From positions 1 through 64,000 of the forward strand of contig CAZTSI010000002.1 of assembly GCA_964616755.1 (NCBI GenBank): DNA of 64,000 nt. Reading direction: 5' to 3'. This document shows, in pieces, positions 56,082-64,000 of this stretch. Both the position numbers and the translations under genes were made by a program. The stretch comes from CAYNFR01 sp964616755. GTDB taxonomy: Bacteria > Bacteroidota > Bacteroidia > Chitinophagales > Saprospiraceae. The number at the start of each line of letters is the position of its first letter. The stretch's first letter is position 1. The notes under the pieces are model-generated. The model had not been told where the DNA came from and searched no databases. It saw nothing but the letters and a program-made list of their open reading frames with translations.

Positions 56082-57128
56082 TTACTTTGCCTTAGGACGA
56101 AGTCCTCTTACTGTTCTTCCTGCTCGCCACATTTCAGAGTCTCTTAGTTCGGCTAGCTCCTTTTCTAGTTTTTCCCGGTAATCAGGTTGGCTATTGCTAT
56201 CAATGGACAACTGAGCCTCATGACCTTTTGCCACGCTGTCATATAATTCTTCGAAGACTGGCCGCGTCGCATCTCTAAATTTTTTCCACCAATCTAACGC
56301 CCCTCGTTGAGCAGTTGTCGAACAATTGGCATACATCCAGTCCATTCCATTTTCTGCAATTAAAGGATACAAGGACTCGGTTGCCTCTTCAACAGTCTCA
56401 TTAAATGCTTCAGAGGGACTGTGTCCTTTCTTGCGAAGCAAATCGTACTGCGCGGCAAATAGCCCTTGAATGGCCCCCATCAATGTACCTCTCTCACCTG
56501 TCAAGTCGCTATATACTTCGCGTTTGAACGTCGTCTCAAATAGGTAGCCGGAGCCTATACCTATTCCTAAGGCGATAACTCGATCACGCGCGCGACCTGT
56601 TGCATCTTGGTGCACAGCGAAACTTGAATTAAGTCCTTTGCCAGCTAAAAATAATCGTCGAAGGCTAGTGCCGCTACCTTTGGGCGCAGCTAGAATTACA
56701 TCGATATCCTTTGGTGGGACAATTTTTGTACGTTCCTTGTAGGTCACCCCAAAGCCGTGTGAAAAGTACAGTGCTTTGCCCTTGGTCAAATAAGGTTTTA
56801 TGGTCGGCCATGCTGCTATCTGTGCAGCGTCAGACAAGAGATACATGATAATCGTGGCTCTTTCGCATGCTTCTTCTATTGAAAAAAGGGTCTCACCTGC
56901 AACGAAACCATCTTTTTGCGCCTTTTTATAACTTGCTGACGGCTTGCGTTGGCCGATAATGACATTAAATCCATTATCTACAAGATTGAGTGCCTGACCC
57001 GGGCCCTGAACCCCATAACCTATAATTGCGATCGTCTCACCTTTTAAAATTTTACGAGCCTTCGCAAGCGAAAATTCTTTGCGTGTAACAACTGTTTCTT
57101 CTACACCACCAAAATTCAATTGTGCCAT
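56082..57128 (-). CDS. ilvC: Ketol-acid reductoisomerase
   Basis: 348 residues, the short class I form. N-terminal NADPH fold with IAIIGYGVQGPGQALNL and a basic loop (QRKPSASYKKA); magnesium and substrate residues in SDLTGERGTLMG and EATESLYPLIAENGMDWMY. It isomerises and reduces acetolactate or acetohydroxybutyrate in valine and isoleucine synthesis. Last gene of the leu-ilv block, 29 bases after ilvN, with a terminator after it. Confidence 0.97.
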   Translation of the reverse strand: MAQLNFGGVEETVVTRKEFSLAKARKILKGETIAIIGYGVQGPGQALNLVDNGFNVIIGQRKPSASYKKAQKDGFVAGETLFSIEEACERATIIMYLLSDAAQIAAWPTIKPYLTKGKALYFSHGFGVTYKERTKIVPPKDIDVILAAPKGSGTSLRRLFLAGKGLNSSFAVHQDATGRARDRVIALGIGIGSGYLFETTFKREVYSDLTGERGTLMGAIQGLFAAQYDLLRKKGHSPSEAFNETVEEATESLYPLIAENGMDWMYANCSTTAQRGALDWWKKFRDATRPVFEELYDSVAKGHEAQLSIDSNSQPDYREKLEKELAELRDSEMWRAGRTVRGLRPKAK

Positions 57129-57157
57129 AATTAGTTTTTTAAAAATACTTTTTAGAA

Positions 57158-57715
57158 TTACTTAACGTCAATACTTTCTTCTAATTTTTGAAGATATTTA
57201 TTTAATCTTTCCATGGGTTTAACAACAGCTACCCTTCCTGAACGGACAAATTCATAGATGCCTATTTTACGCAAATCTTCGAGCAAGGCTTCCGTTTCAT
57301 GCTGATGCCCTGTTTTCTCGACCACCACATATTCAGGCTCTATGGCCAAAATTCTCGCGTTGTGCCGACGAATCAAAGTTTCTACTTCATTACTGTTGTA
57401 CATCGCTTCTGAAGGTACTTTGTATAGAGCAATTTCCTGAAAAACGATCTCGGCGTCACGATAGTAAAATGCCTTTAAAACATCTACTTGCTTATCAATT
57501 TGCGCTACTACCTTTTGAACAATATCCTCCGATATTTCTAATACGATTGTAAACCTATGAATACCCTCTATAGATGATTGTGATACAGTGAGCGAATCGA
57601 TATTGATTTTTCGCCGAGTTATTAAACCAACAATACGGCTCAAAAGTCCACTTCTATTTTCACTAAATACCGTTAATGTAAATTTCTCATTCATATTGCA
57701 ATTCACTTTATTCAA
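57158..57715 (-). CDS. ilvN: Acetolactate synthase small (regulatory) subunit
   Basis: 185 residues. N-terminal ACT domain (FTLTVFSENRSGLLSRIVGLI, followed by INIDSLTVSQSSIEGIHRFTI) binds the valine feedback inhibitor in this family; a C-terminal ALS_ss domain follows. It overlaps the end of the catalytic subunit gene by 8 bases, suggesting translational coupling and balanced subunit amounts. Confidence 0.95.
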   Translation of the reverse strand: MNKVNCNMNEKFTLTVFSENRSGLLSRIVGLITRRKINIDSLTVSQSSIEGIHRFTIVLEISEDIVQKVVAQIDKQVDVLKAFYYRDAEIVFQEIALYKVPSEAMYNSNEVETLIRRHNARILAIEPEYVVVEKTGHQHETEALLEDLRKIGIYEFVRSGRVAVVKPMERLNKYLQKLEESIDVK

Positions 57716-59474
57716 GGACTATTTCATCTACGGCCTTACCACTGGCAATCATCGGAAATACATTCTCCTCTTTGACTACCATGACATGCAGCAAATAAGC
57801 ACCATCATAGGCCAACATTTCTGCAATAGCTTCATCTATTTCTGAGGCGTCTGTTACTTTTCGTGCCTTCACCCCAAATCCCTCAGATATCATGCAAAAG
57901 TTAGGATTTGTCAATTCTACAGAGGAATACCTTCGCTCAAAAAACATCTCTTGCCATTGCCTCACCATGCCTAAGAATTCGTTGTCCAGCAATATGATTT
58001 TTACGGCAACATGATGTTGCGAACAGACACCCAACTCTTGAAGTGTCATTTGAAAGCCACCATCGCCGACAAATAATACCACATCCTTTTCAGGTCGGGC
58101 CAATTTTGCTCCGATGGCAGCGGGAAGCCCAAAGCCCATGGTGCCCGCCCCACCCGATGATATCCACAAATCACGTCCCAAATAATCATAATATCTAGCT
58201 GCGGACATCTGATGTTGACCAACATCGGTGACCACAATGGCATCTCCATTGGTTTGCAGCGATACGGCCTTGATGACGCGCCCCATAGTCATGTGCCCAG
58301 TAGAATTTTGATATAAATCTCGTTTGATTACCTTTTCATATTCTAATTTGTCTGCAGCTCTAAATGTTTTCATCCAAGCTGGATATGACTTGGTTTTGAT
58401 CAAGGGAATTAAGGCCACCAATGCATCTTTAGCATCCGCATGTATAGCCAAGTCGACCTGCACATTCTTATTAAATTCTGCTTGATCTATATCGATGTGA
58501 ATGATTTTCGCCTGCTTAGCATAGGCATCTAACCGACCTGTTACACGATCATCAAAACGCATCCCGATTGCTATGAGGAGATCACATTTATTCGTATTCA
58601 TATTTGGCCCATAGTTGCCATGCATACCGAGCATACCGACATAATTGGGATGATTAGTCGGAATAGTAGAGAGCCCGTGAATCGTGCAGCCCACTGGGAT
58701 GCCCGATGCCTCGACAAAAGCAAGAAATTCATCTTGCGCTTCTGCTATATGAATGCCATGACCCGCTAAAATAAAAGGCTGTTTTGCTTCTGCAATCATC
58801 GCTGCAGCTTCTTCAATATCATTGACATTTAGACGCGGCTTAGGATGATATGATCGTATACGCGCACCCGTCATGGGCACATAATCAAACATACCTATTT
58901 GGGCATCCTTGGTTATATCTATTAAGACAGGCCCCGGTCTACCGCTATTAGCGATATAAAATGCCTTGGCCATTATTTCTGGAATTTCTTCTGGTCGGGT
59001 AATTTGATAATTCCATTTTGTTATGGAGGTGGTGCAGCCGATAACATCAATTTCTTGAAAAGCATCGGAGCCTAATAAATGACTAAATACTTGACCTGTA
59101 ATGCAAACTAATGGAGTACTATCCATAAGTGCATCACCTATGCCCGTAAAAAGGTTGGTCGCACCCGGGCCGCTAGTTGCTATACAGACTCCAGTGCGGC
59201 GCGTTGCTCGAGCATACCCTTCTGCAGCATGTATCGCACCTTGCTCATGTCTAGTTAGAATATGCCTAATTTGATGTTGATAAGAGAATAAGCTGTCATA
59301 GACAGGCATAATGGCGCCACCAGGATAACCAAAAATCATCTCTACTCCATGCTCTATTAGGCATTCGAGTAAAGCCGATGCCCCGGATATTTTTTTAGGC
59401 AATACAGCTTCATCGCTGAATTCTACACCTTTTGATTTCATCAGTTTTTCCATACTGTATGATTTAGATTTCAT
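57708..59474 (-). CDS. ilvB: Acetolactate synthase large (catalytic) subunit
   Basis: About 588 residues from the ATG at 59474. A longer start at 59492 and shorter ones at 59453 and 59441 are possible; 59474 leaves an 11-base overlap with ilvD. ThDP-enzyme landmarks: FGYPGGAIMPVYD, the catalytic Glu in RHEQGAIHAAEGYARA, the FAD-domain middle, and VGDGGFQMTLQEL with LDNEFLGMVRQW (ThDP/magnesium). It makes acetolactate and acetohydroxybutyrate in the cytosol. Sits between ilvD and ilvN. Confidence 0.96.
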   Translation of the reverse strand: MKSKSYSMEKLMKSKGVEFSDEAVLPKKISGASALLECLIEHGVEMIFGYPGGAIMPVYDSLFSYQHQIRHILTRHEQGAIHAAEGYARATRRTGVCIATSGPGATNLFTGIGDALMDSTPLVCITGQVFSHLLGSDAFQEIDVIGCTTSITKWNYQITRPEEIPEIMAKAFYIANSGRPGPVLIDITKDAQIGMFDYVPMTGARIRSYHPKPRLNVNDIEEAAAMIAEAKQPFILAGHGIHIAEAQDEFLAFVEASGIPVGCTIHGLSTIPTNHPNYVGMLGMHGNYGPNMNTNKCDLLIAIGMRFDDRVTGRLDAYAKQAKIIHIDIDQAEFNKNVQVDLAIHADAKDALVALIPLIKTKSYPAWMKTFRAADKLEYEKVIKRDLYQNSTGHMTMGRVIKAVSLQTNGDAIVVTDVGQHQMSAARYYDYLGRDLWISSGGAGTMGFGLPAAIGAKLARPEKDVVLFVGDGGFQMTLQELGVCSQHHVAVKIILLDNEFLGMVRQWQEMFFERRYSSVELTNPNFCMISEGFGVKARKVTDASEIDEAIAEMLAYDGAYLLHVMVVKEENVFPMIASGKAVDEIVLE

Positions 59475-61131
59475 CTGTGACACAACCTTCACTTGCGGTA
59501 CTTACGGTGTATCTATATTTTTTTAATACCCCAGAAACTTCATCTTTCGGCGGCTGCCATTTTACGCGTCTCTCCTTTAGGGTCTTTGCCGAGAGTTTAG
59601 CCGCTATCTTATTCTTCGTTGCATCGATAGTTATTAGGTCACCATCTTGCAACAGCCCAATGGCACCGCCCACATAAGCCTCGGGAGTTATATGCCCAAC
59701 CACGAATCCGTGAGTCCCCCCTGAAAAACGACCATCTGTTATCAATGCTACTTCTTTGCCTAATCCTATACCCATCAATAATGAAGTGGGTTTAAGCATT
59801 TCCGGCATTCCTGGCCCACCCTTAGGGCCACAATAGCGGATGACAATCACTTCCCCCGGGTTGACTTGCTTGGATTGAATGGCGTCATTTGCTGCCTGTT
59901 CTGAATTAAACACTCTCGCAGGACCTGTAAAGGATAAACCTTCTTTCCCTGTGATTTTGGCTACTGAACCATCTTTGGCTATATTGCCATACAATATTCT
60001 GAGATGGCCAGTTTCTTTTATGGGTTTATTTATGGGCACAATCACATTTTGGCCTTCATGTAGCGCTGAGATATCTGCTAAATTTTCGGCTATCGTCCTT
60101 CCGGTCACTGATAGACAATCACCATGCAAGAGCCCTTCTGCCAACATCATTTTCATAACACCAGGTATGCCCCCAACTTCATGAAGATCCTCCATTACAT
60201 ATTTGCCACTGGGTTTTAAGTCTGCTAAAAAAGGTGTCTTATCACTTAGACGCTGGAAATCGTCCATTTTCAAAGGAATATTGACGGCCTTAGCCATAGC
60301 AATAAGATGCATGACGGCATTCGTAGATCCCCCTAGTACAATAATCAAGCGAATTGCGTTTTCAAAAGATTCAAAACTCATGATATCTCGTGGTTTCAAA
60401 TCCAATTGTAGAAGCTTATACATGGCTGCTCCTATTGACTGGCATTCAATATTTTTTTCTCTGCTAATGGCTGGATTACTAGAATTATAAGGCAATGACA
60501 TCCCTAATGCTTCGATGGCTGATGCCATCGTATTGGCGGTATACATGCCCCCACAGGCACCAGGTCCTGGACACGCTTTGCGAATGATTTGTTGAAAGGT
60601 CTCAACACTGATCTCGTCGGCCATTCGCTCGCCTAACGCTTCGAAAGCAGAGACTATGTCAAGTTTTTTACCGTCGTGGTAGCCTGGTTTAATAGTGCCC
60701 CCATATACGACAATGGATGGACGGTTTAATCTTCCTAGCGCCATCATTGCTCCTGGCATATTCTTATCGCATCCTACCACTGTAATGAGACCATCATACC
60801 ATTGTGCACCAGCTACTGTCTCGATGGAGTCGGCTATAATATCACGGCTCGGCAGTGAATAACGCATGCCCGCGCTTCCCATAGAGATACCATCACTCAC
60901 ACCGATGGTATTAAAAACGAGGCCTACCAAATCTGCTTGATTCACGCTAGACTTGATCTGTGCCGCCAAATCATTTAGATGCATATTGCAGGGGTTACCA
61001 TCCCAACCGGTGCTTGCAATACCTACCTGAGCTTTATGCAAATCGTCCTCGGTCAGACCAATAGCATGAAGCATTGCTTTGGAGGCCGGCTGAGAATCGT
61101 CTTGGGTTATGGTGCGACTATATTTATTCAT
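59464..61131 (-). CDS. ilvD: Dihydroxy-acid dehydratase
   Basis: 555 residues, normal length. Iron-sulfur ligands Cys in NPCNMHLNDLA (about residue 48), CDKNMPG (about 120) and CPGPGACGGMYTANTM (about 192), plus GRFSGGTHGFVVGH near the C-terminus. It dehydrates dihydroxy acids to the keto-acid precursors of valine and isoleucine. Its start follows a 211-base gap after leuB that contains a terminator-like hairpin, so it may have its own promoter or attenuation control. Confidence 0.97.
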   Translation of the reverse strand: MNKYSRTITQDDSQPASKAMLHAIGLTEDDLHKAQVGIASTGWDGNPCNMHLNDLAAQIKSSVNQADLVGLVFNTIGVSDGISMGSAGMRYSLPSRDIIADSIETVAGAQWYDGLITVVGCDKNMPGAMMALGRLNRPSIVVYGGTIKPGYHDGKKLDIVSAFEALGERMADEISVETFQQIIRKACPGPGACGGMYTANTMASAIEALGMSLPYNSSNPAISREKNIECQSIGAAMYKLLQLDLKPRDIMSFESFENAIRLIIVLGGSTNAVMHLIAMAKAVNIPLKMDDFQRLSDKTPFLADLKPSGKYVMEDLHEVGGIPGVMKMMLAEGLLHGDCLSVTGRTIAENLADISALHEGQNVIVPINKPIKETGHLRILYGNIAKDGSVAKITGKEGLSFTGPARVFNSEQAANDAIQSKQVNPGEVIVIRYCGPKGGPGMPEMLKPTSLLMGIGLGKEVALITDGRFSGGTHGFVVGHITPEAYVGGAIGLLQDGDLITIDATKNKIAAKLSAKTLKERRVKWQPPKDEVSGVLKKYRYTVSTASEGCVTDEI

Positions 61132-61191
61132 TTAAATCCTTATTCGTTTTTTTGACACCCTTTTTCAAAAGGGATTCCGTTTATTGTCTTT

Positions 61192-61245
61192 AAAAAAGCC
61201 GGATCATATTTCAGCAATATCATTTACGTCCTTTTTGATTCGGCC
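61192..61245 (-). terminator. Putative terminator/attenuator between leuB and ilvD
   Basis: On the minus strand, aggccgaatc (around 61246-61237) can pair with gatccggctt (around 61205-61196) with one A-C mismatch and one G-T pair, closing a roughly 31-base loop, followed by tttttt. The long loop could hold an alternative structure, as in an attenuator. It would separate leuCDB from ilvDBNC transcription. Confidence 0.45.
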
Positions 61246-61342
61246 TCTTTGCTGCGTTTGTATTGCGAGAAAACTGTTATACTCTCAGACCAATATTCAA
61301 AAAAAATGATTTGAGAGTCTGGAAAACAATCATTTGGCGTAA

Positions 61343-62452
61343 TTATATTATGCTCGCATTTCCCGTCCTTACTTCTCGCAAATTTATTTCTTCACCTAAT
61401 ATCAATGATTCGACCGTATCCCCTAATTGCGAGCAAGAAAAGCTTATTTCAGGTTTTAAGTCTTCTGTCATTATGCCTATCGACATACAAGTGTCAATGG
61501 CTTTAAATATATCCTTTGCTTCCTTCATCATGCCAAAATGCTCAAACATCAAGGCTGTCGAAGCAATCATTGCGATTGGATTGGCAATATCCTTACCTGC
61601 GCCTTCGGGATACGATCCATGCACAGGCTCGAACAGGCAATATTTATCACCAATAGAAGCCGACGGCAATAATCCTAAAGATCCGCTGATGACGCTAGCT
61701 TCGTCAGAGAGTATATCACCAAATAAATTTTCCGTCAATATAACATCAAATCTGTTGGGTGCAAGGATAAGCTGCATAGCCGCATTATCGACATAAAGGG
61801 TGGAATAATCAACTTCTGGATATTCTTTAGCAATCTGATCCACTTGCTCACGCCAAAATCTTGAAGATTCCAATACGTTGGCTTTATCTACAAGACACAA
61901 TTTTTTACTTCGATTCATCGCCGATTTGAAGGCATGATGGCTAATGCGTTGAATCTCCTTATCGGTATAGTACATGGTATCAAATGCAGAAGTGTTGTGC
62001 TCATCTCGCCCACTTTTACCAAAATAGATACCACTCGTCAGCTCGCGATAAATCACAAAATCGGCTCCCTTGATCCTTTCATTTTTGATTGGAGAAATAT
62101 CTAGCAGATGATCGTATGCCTTTACCGGGCGTATGTTAGCGTAAAGACCCAGAGCTTTACGCAAAGCCAATAAGCCCTGTTCAGGGCGTACTTTTAACGT
62201 CGGATCCGCATATTTTGGATGACCTATAGCGCCCATTAAGACAGCATCAGCAGATAGGGCTAACTCTAGAGTCTCATCGGGCAATGGATTACCTGTTTTA
62301 TCAATGGCGACTGCACCTACTAATCCCTCCGTTAATCGAAAAGAGTGTCGATATTTTTCTTCAATAGCCTTCAACACTTTAATGGATTGCTCCATTACTT
62401 CAGGACCGATACCATCCCCTGGCAGTATGGCTATATGCTGTAATTGTTTCAT
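61343..62452 (-). CDS. leuB: 3-isopropylmalate dehydrogenase
   Basis: 369 residues. Family motifs: AILPGDGIGPEVM at the N-terminus, RPEQGLLALRKALGLYANIRPVK (substrate binding), RELTSGIYFGKSG, and TENLFGDILSDEASVISGSLG with HGSYPEGAGKDIANP (metal and NAD binding). It oxidises 3-isopropylmalate in leucine synthesis. The leuD stop directly precedes its ATG (no gap), suggesting coupled translation. Confidence 0.97.
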   Translation of the reverse strand: MKQLQHIAILPGDGIGPEVMEQSIKVLKAIEEKYRHSFRLTEGLVGAVAIDKTGNPLPDETLELALSADAVLMGAIGHPKYADPTLKVRPEQGLLALRKALGLYANIRPVKAYDHLLDISPIKNERIKGADFVIYRELTSGIYFGKSGRDEHNTSAFDTMYYTDKEIQRISHHAFKSAMNRSKKLCLVDKANVLESSRFWREQVDQIAKEYPEVDYSTLYVDNAAMQLILAPNRFDVILTENLFGDILSDEASVISGSLGLLPSASIGDKYCLFEPVHGSYPEGAGKDIANPIAMIASTALMFEHFGMMKEAKDIFKAIDTCMSIGIMTEDLKPEISFSCSQLGDTVESLILGEEINLREVRTGNASII

Positions 62453-63046
62453 TTAGAATATTACTTGCGTTTGTTCAAATGTTTCAATTTCTTTAGTCAA
62501 AGAAAGGAGAAAATCTAGATCATCATATCCATTGAGCATACATACTTTTTTGTACGGATCAATGTCAAACGAAAAAATTTCACTCGTCTGATCAATCAAA
62601 AAGCTTTGAGAGGGTAAATCTACAGTAAAACTGCTATTGGGGTTATGCTCAATGGTTGAGAAAATGATGTTCATTTGCGACTTAGTCAGTTGTACAGGCA
62701 ATAGTCCATTATTGAGCGAATTCCCTTTAAAAATATCGGCAAAAAAACTAGAAACGACGACTCGAAATCCTGCGTCGTACAAAGCCCATGCGGCGTGCTC
62801 GCGACTAGATCCACAACCAAAATTTTCGCCTGCAACCAAAATAGATCCTTGATACATGGTATTATTTAAGATAAAGTCTTTAATCGGCTGATCTTGCTTA
62901 TCATATCGCCAATCTCTAAAAAGATTATCTCCAAACCCTTCTCGGGTCGTGGCTTTAAGAAATCGTGCGGGAATGATTTGATCCGTATCTATATGCTCTA
63001 TAGGCATTGGCACTGCACTCGATTGAATACGTATAAATTTTTCCAT
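62453..63046 (-). CDS. leuD: 3-isopropylmalate dehydratase small subunit
   Basis: 197 residues, the bacterial LeuD length. Motifs HIDTDQIIPARFLK, GSILVAGENFGCGSSREHAAWALYDAGFRVV and SFFADIFKGNSLNNGLLP identify the swivelling domain of the isomerase. With LeuC it isomerises isopropylmalates. It starts 1 base after leuC and abuts leuB. Confidence 0.97.
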   Translation of the reverse strand: MEKFIRIQSSAVPMPIEHIDTDQIIPARFLKATTREGFGDNLFRDWRYDKQDQPIKDFILNNTMYQGSILVAGENFGCGSSREHAAWALYDAGFRVVVSSFFADIFKGNSLNNGLLPVQLTKSQMNIIFSTIEHNPNSSFTVDLPSQSFLIDQTSEIFSFDIDPYKKVCMLNGYDDLDFLLSLTKEIETFEQTQVIF

Positions 63047-63047
63047 A

Positions 63048-64000
63048 TTATATCATTGTTCTAATATCTACAATTTCGCCACGGATCGCTGCTGCAGCTG
63101 CCATGAGTGGACTTGCTAGTATAGTACGCGCACCAGGGCCCTGTCTTCCCTCAAAATTTCTGTTAGAGGTCGACACGCAATACTCTCCTGACGGTATTTT
63201 ATCTTCATTCATTCCTAGACAGGCTGAGCAGCCGGGCTCTCGCAATTCGAATCCCGCCGATATAAAGACTTGGTCAAGGCCTTCGGCGATAGCTTGTTTC
63301 TCAACTTGTTTTGAACCCGGTATGATCATGACTTGGACGTCGTTTGATTTGCGTTTTCCTTTGACAAAATCTGCAACCAATCGGAGATCTTCAATTCTAC
63401 TATTTGTGCAGCTGCCGATGAATACATGTTGTATTTTCTTGCCCACCAGCGATTCACCATGCTGCAAACCCATGTAGTGAAGAGGTTTATCATCAGCTGT
63501 GCTAGGGATATATTGTGTTACTTTCATACCCATTCCCGGATTTGTCCCATAGGTCAACATGGGTTCAATGTCTGCAGCATCAAAGGCATATTCAGCATCA
63601 AACCTTGCATCAGAATCACTTTTTAAGCTCGCCCAAAAAATTTGAGCTTCGTTAAGATCTGTTCCAATATATCGTGCAGATACATAGTCAATGGTAGTTT
63701 GGTCAGGCGCGATCAATCCGCCGCGAGCTCCCATTTCGATGCTCATATTGCAGACGGTCATCCTTGCCTCCATACTCATGTTTTCAAAAGTAGATCCAGC
63801 ATATTCGACAAAGTATCCGGTGGCACCTCCGGTGCCTAATTTAGAAATGATATACAGAATAACGTCTTTTGAAAACACTCCATTAGCCAATTGCCCACTG
63901 ACGGTAATACGCATATTCAAAGGACGTTTGAGCACGAGACATTGAGAGGCTAGCACTTGCTCCACTTGTGATGTCCCAATACCGAAGGCAATCGCCCCAA
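63048..64000 (-). CDS. leuC: 3-isopropylmalate dehydratase large subunit (partial, N-terminus beyond window)
   Basis: 317 codons visible, open to the right edge; LeuC is normally about 465 residues, so roughly the first 150 are missing. The visible frame starts in the middle of FGIGTSQVEQVLASQCL, a conserved LeuC segment, so the GTG at 63965 is not the true start. Iron-sulfur Cys are in FIGSCTNSRIEDL and in REPGCSACLGMNEDK. First visible gene of the operon; any upstream leader or leuA lies outside. Confidence 0.97.
   Translation of the reverse strand, partial: GAIAFGIGTSQVEQVLASQCLVLKRPLNMRITVSGQLANGVFSKDVILYIISKLGTGGATGYFVEYAGSTFENMSMEARMTVCNMSIEMGARGGLIAPDQTTIDYVSARYIGTDLNEAQIFWASLKSDSDARFDAEYAFDAADIEPMLTYGTNPGMGMKVTQYIPSTADDKPLHYMGLQHGESLVGKKIQHVFIGSCTNSRIEDLRLVADFVKGKRKSNDVQVMIIPGSKQVEKQAIAEGLDQVFISAGFELREPGCSACLGMNEDKIPSGEYCVSTSNRNFEGRQGPGARTILASPLMAAAAAIRGEIVDIRTMI

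Noticed and set aside
61156..61173. Inverted repeat ccctttt/aaaaggg before ilvD
   Set aside because: The loop would be only two bases and no T-run follows; a weak hairpin at best.
1..64000. CRISPR arrays, tRNA or rRNA genes, defence islands
   Set aside because: I looked for regularly spaced short repeats, cloverleaf-like sequences and defence-gene motifs and saw none I could support.

Overview
The window looks like part of a Bacteroidota chromosome, probably a Saprospiria-type marine or activated-sludge lineage (inference from gene content). Evidence includes C-terminal type IX secretion (T9SS) sorting domains, very large HYR/SdrD/thrombospondin-type-3 surface proteins, a TonB receptor paired with a DUF4249 lipoprotein, OmpA proteins with calcium-binding repeats, a HAEPLYID-family protein, an NtrC-like regulator with the GSFTSA loop, and a leu-ilv gene block. 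No rRNA, tRNA, CRISPR array or intact insertion sequence was found.

Region 1 (1-17948, all minus strand) is devoted to secreted proteins. It holds (i) the N-terminal 1874 codons of a giant adhesin that runs off the left edge, with a thioester-domain-like Cys/Gln pair, a C-type lectin fold and near-identical tandem repeats; (ii) a secreted lysyl oxidase with all copper and cofactor residues and a T9SS tail; and (iii) two giant paralogous proteins with carbohydrate-binding-like modules and Asp-rich calcium repeats, which end in the same short C-terminal motif. The second of these is interrupted by ten Ns. Deleting them and overlapping the flanks by 3 bases restores one continuous reading frame, so the gene is almost certainly intact. 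I propose that this block is an extracellular-matrix cassette in which the oxidase crosslinks neighbouring matrix or adhesin proteins. That is inference.

Region 2 (18017-40959) is mostly housekeeping and envelope genes: a LOG-family phosphoribohydrolase, a sigma-54-type response regulator lacking a DNA-binding domain, an M20 amidohydrolase, a glycosyltransferase, recR, a 2-oxoacid dehydrogenase E2, an OmpA protein, a degenerate arginase-family protein, murF, a eukaryotic-type glutamine synthetase, a helix-hairpin-helix/outer-membrane barrel protein, a NamZ-type muramidase, an exonuclease/GIY-YIG fusion, pyrF, a secreted unknown, and a DUF4249/TonB receptor pair.

Region 3 (41416-55216) is more accessory: an AT-rich pair including a HAEPLYID-family protein; a sugar-use operon (glycoside hydrolase, sodium/solute symporter, mutarotase, small conserved protein); unknown secreted and CBS-domain proteins; a T9SS-exported CotH-kinase-like protein; a TauE-like permease; and a tricorn-type protease. 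A decayed REP-associated (Y1/IS200-like) transposase lies in the following gap.

Region 4 (56012-64000, minus) is the branched-chain amino acid block leuC(partial)-leuD-leuB-ilvD-ilvB-ilvN-ilvC. It ends in a strong terminator, and a second terminator/attenuator-like hairpin lies between leuB and ilvD.
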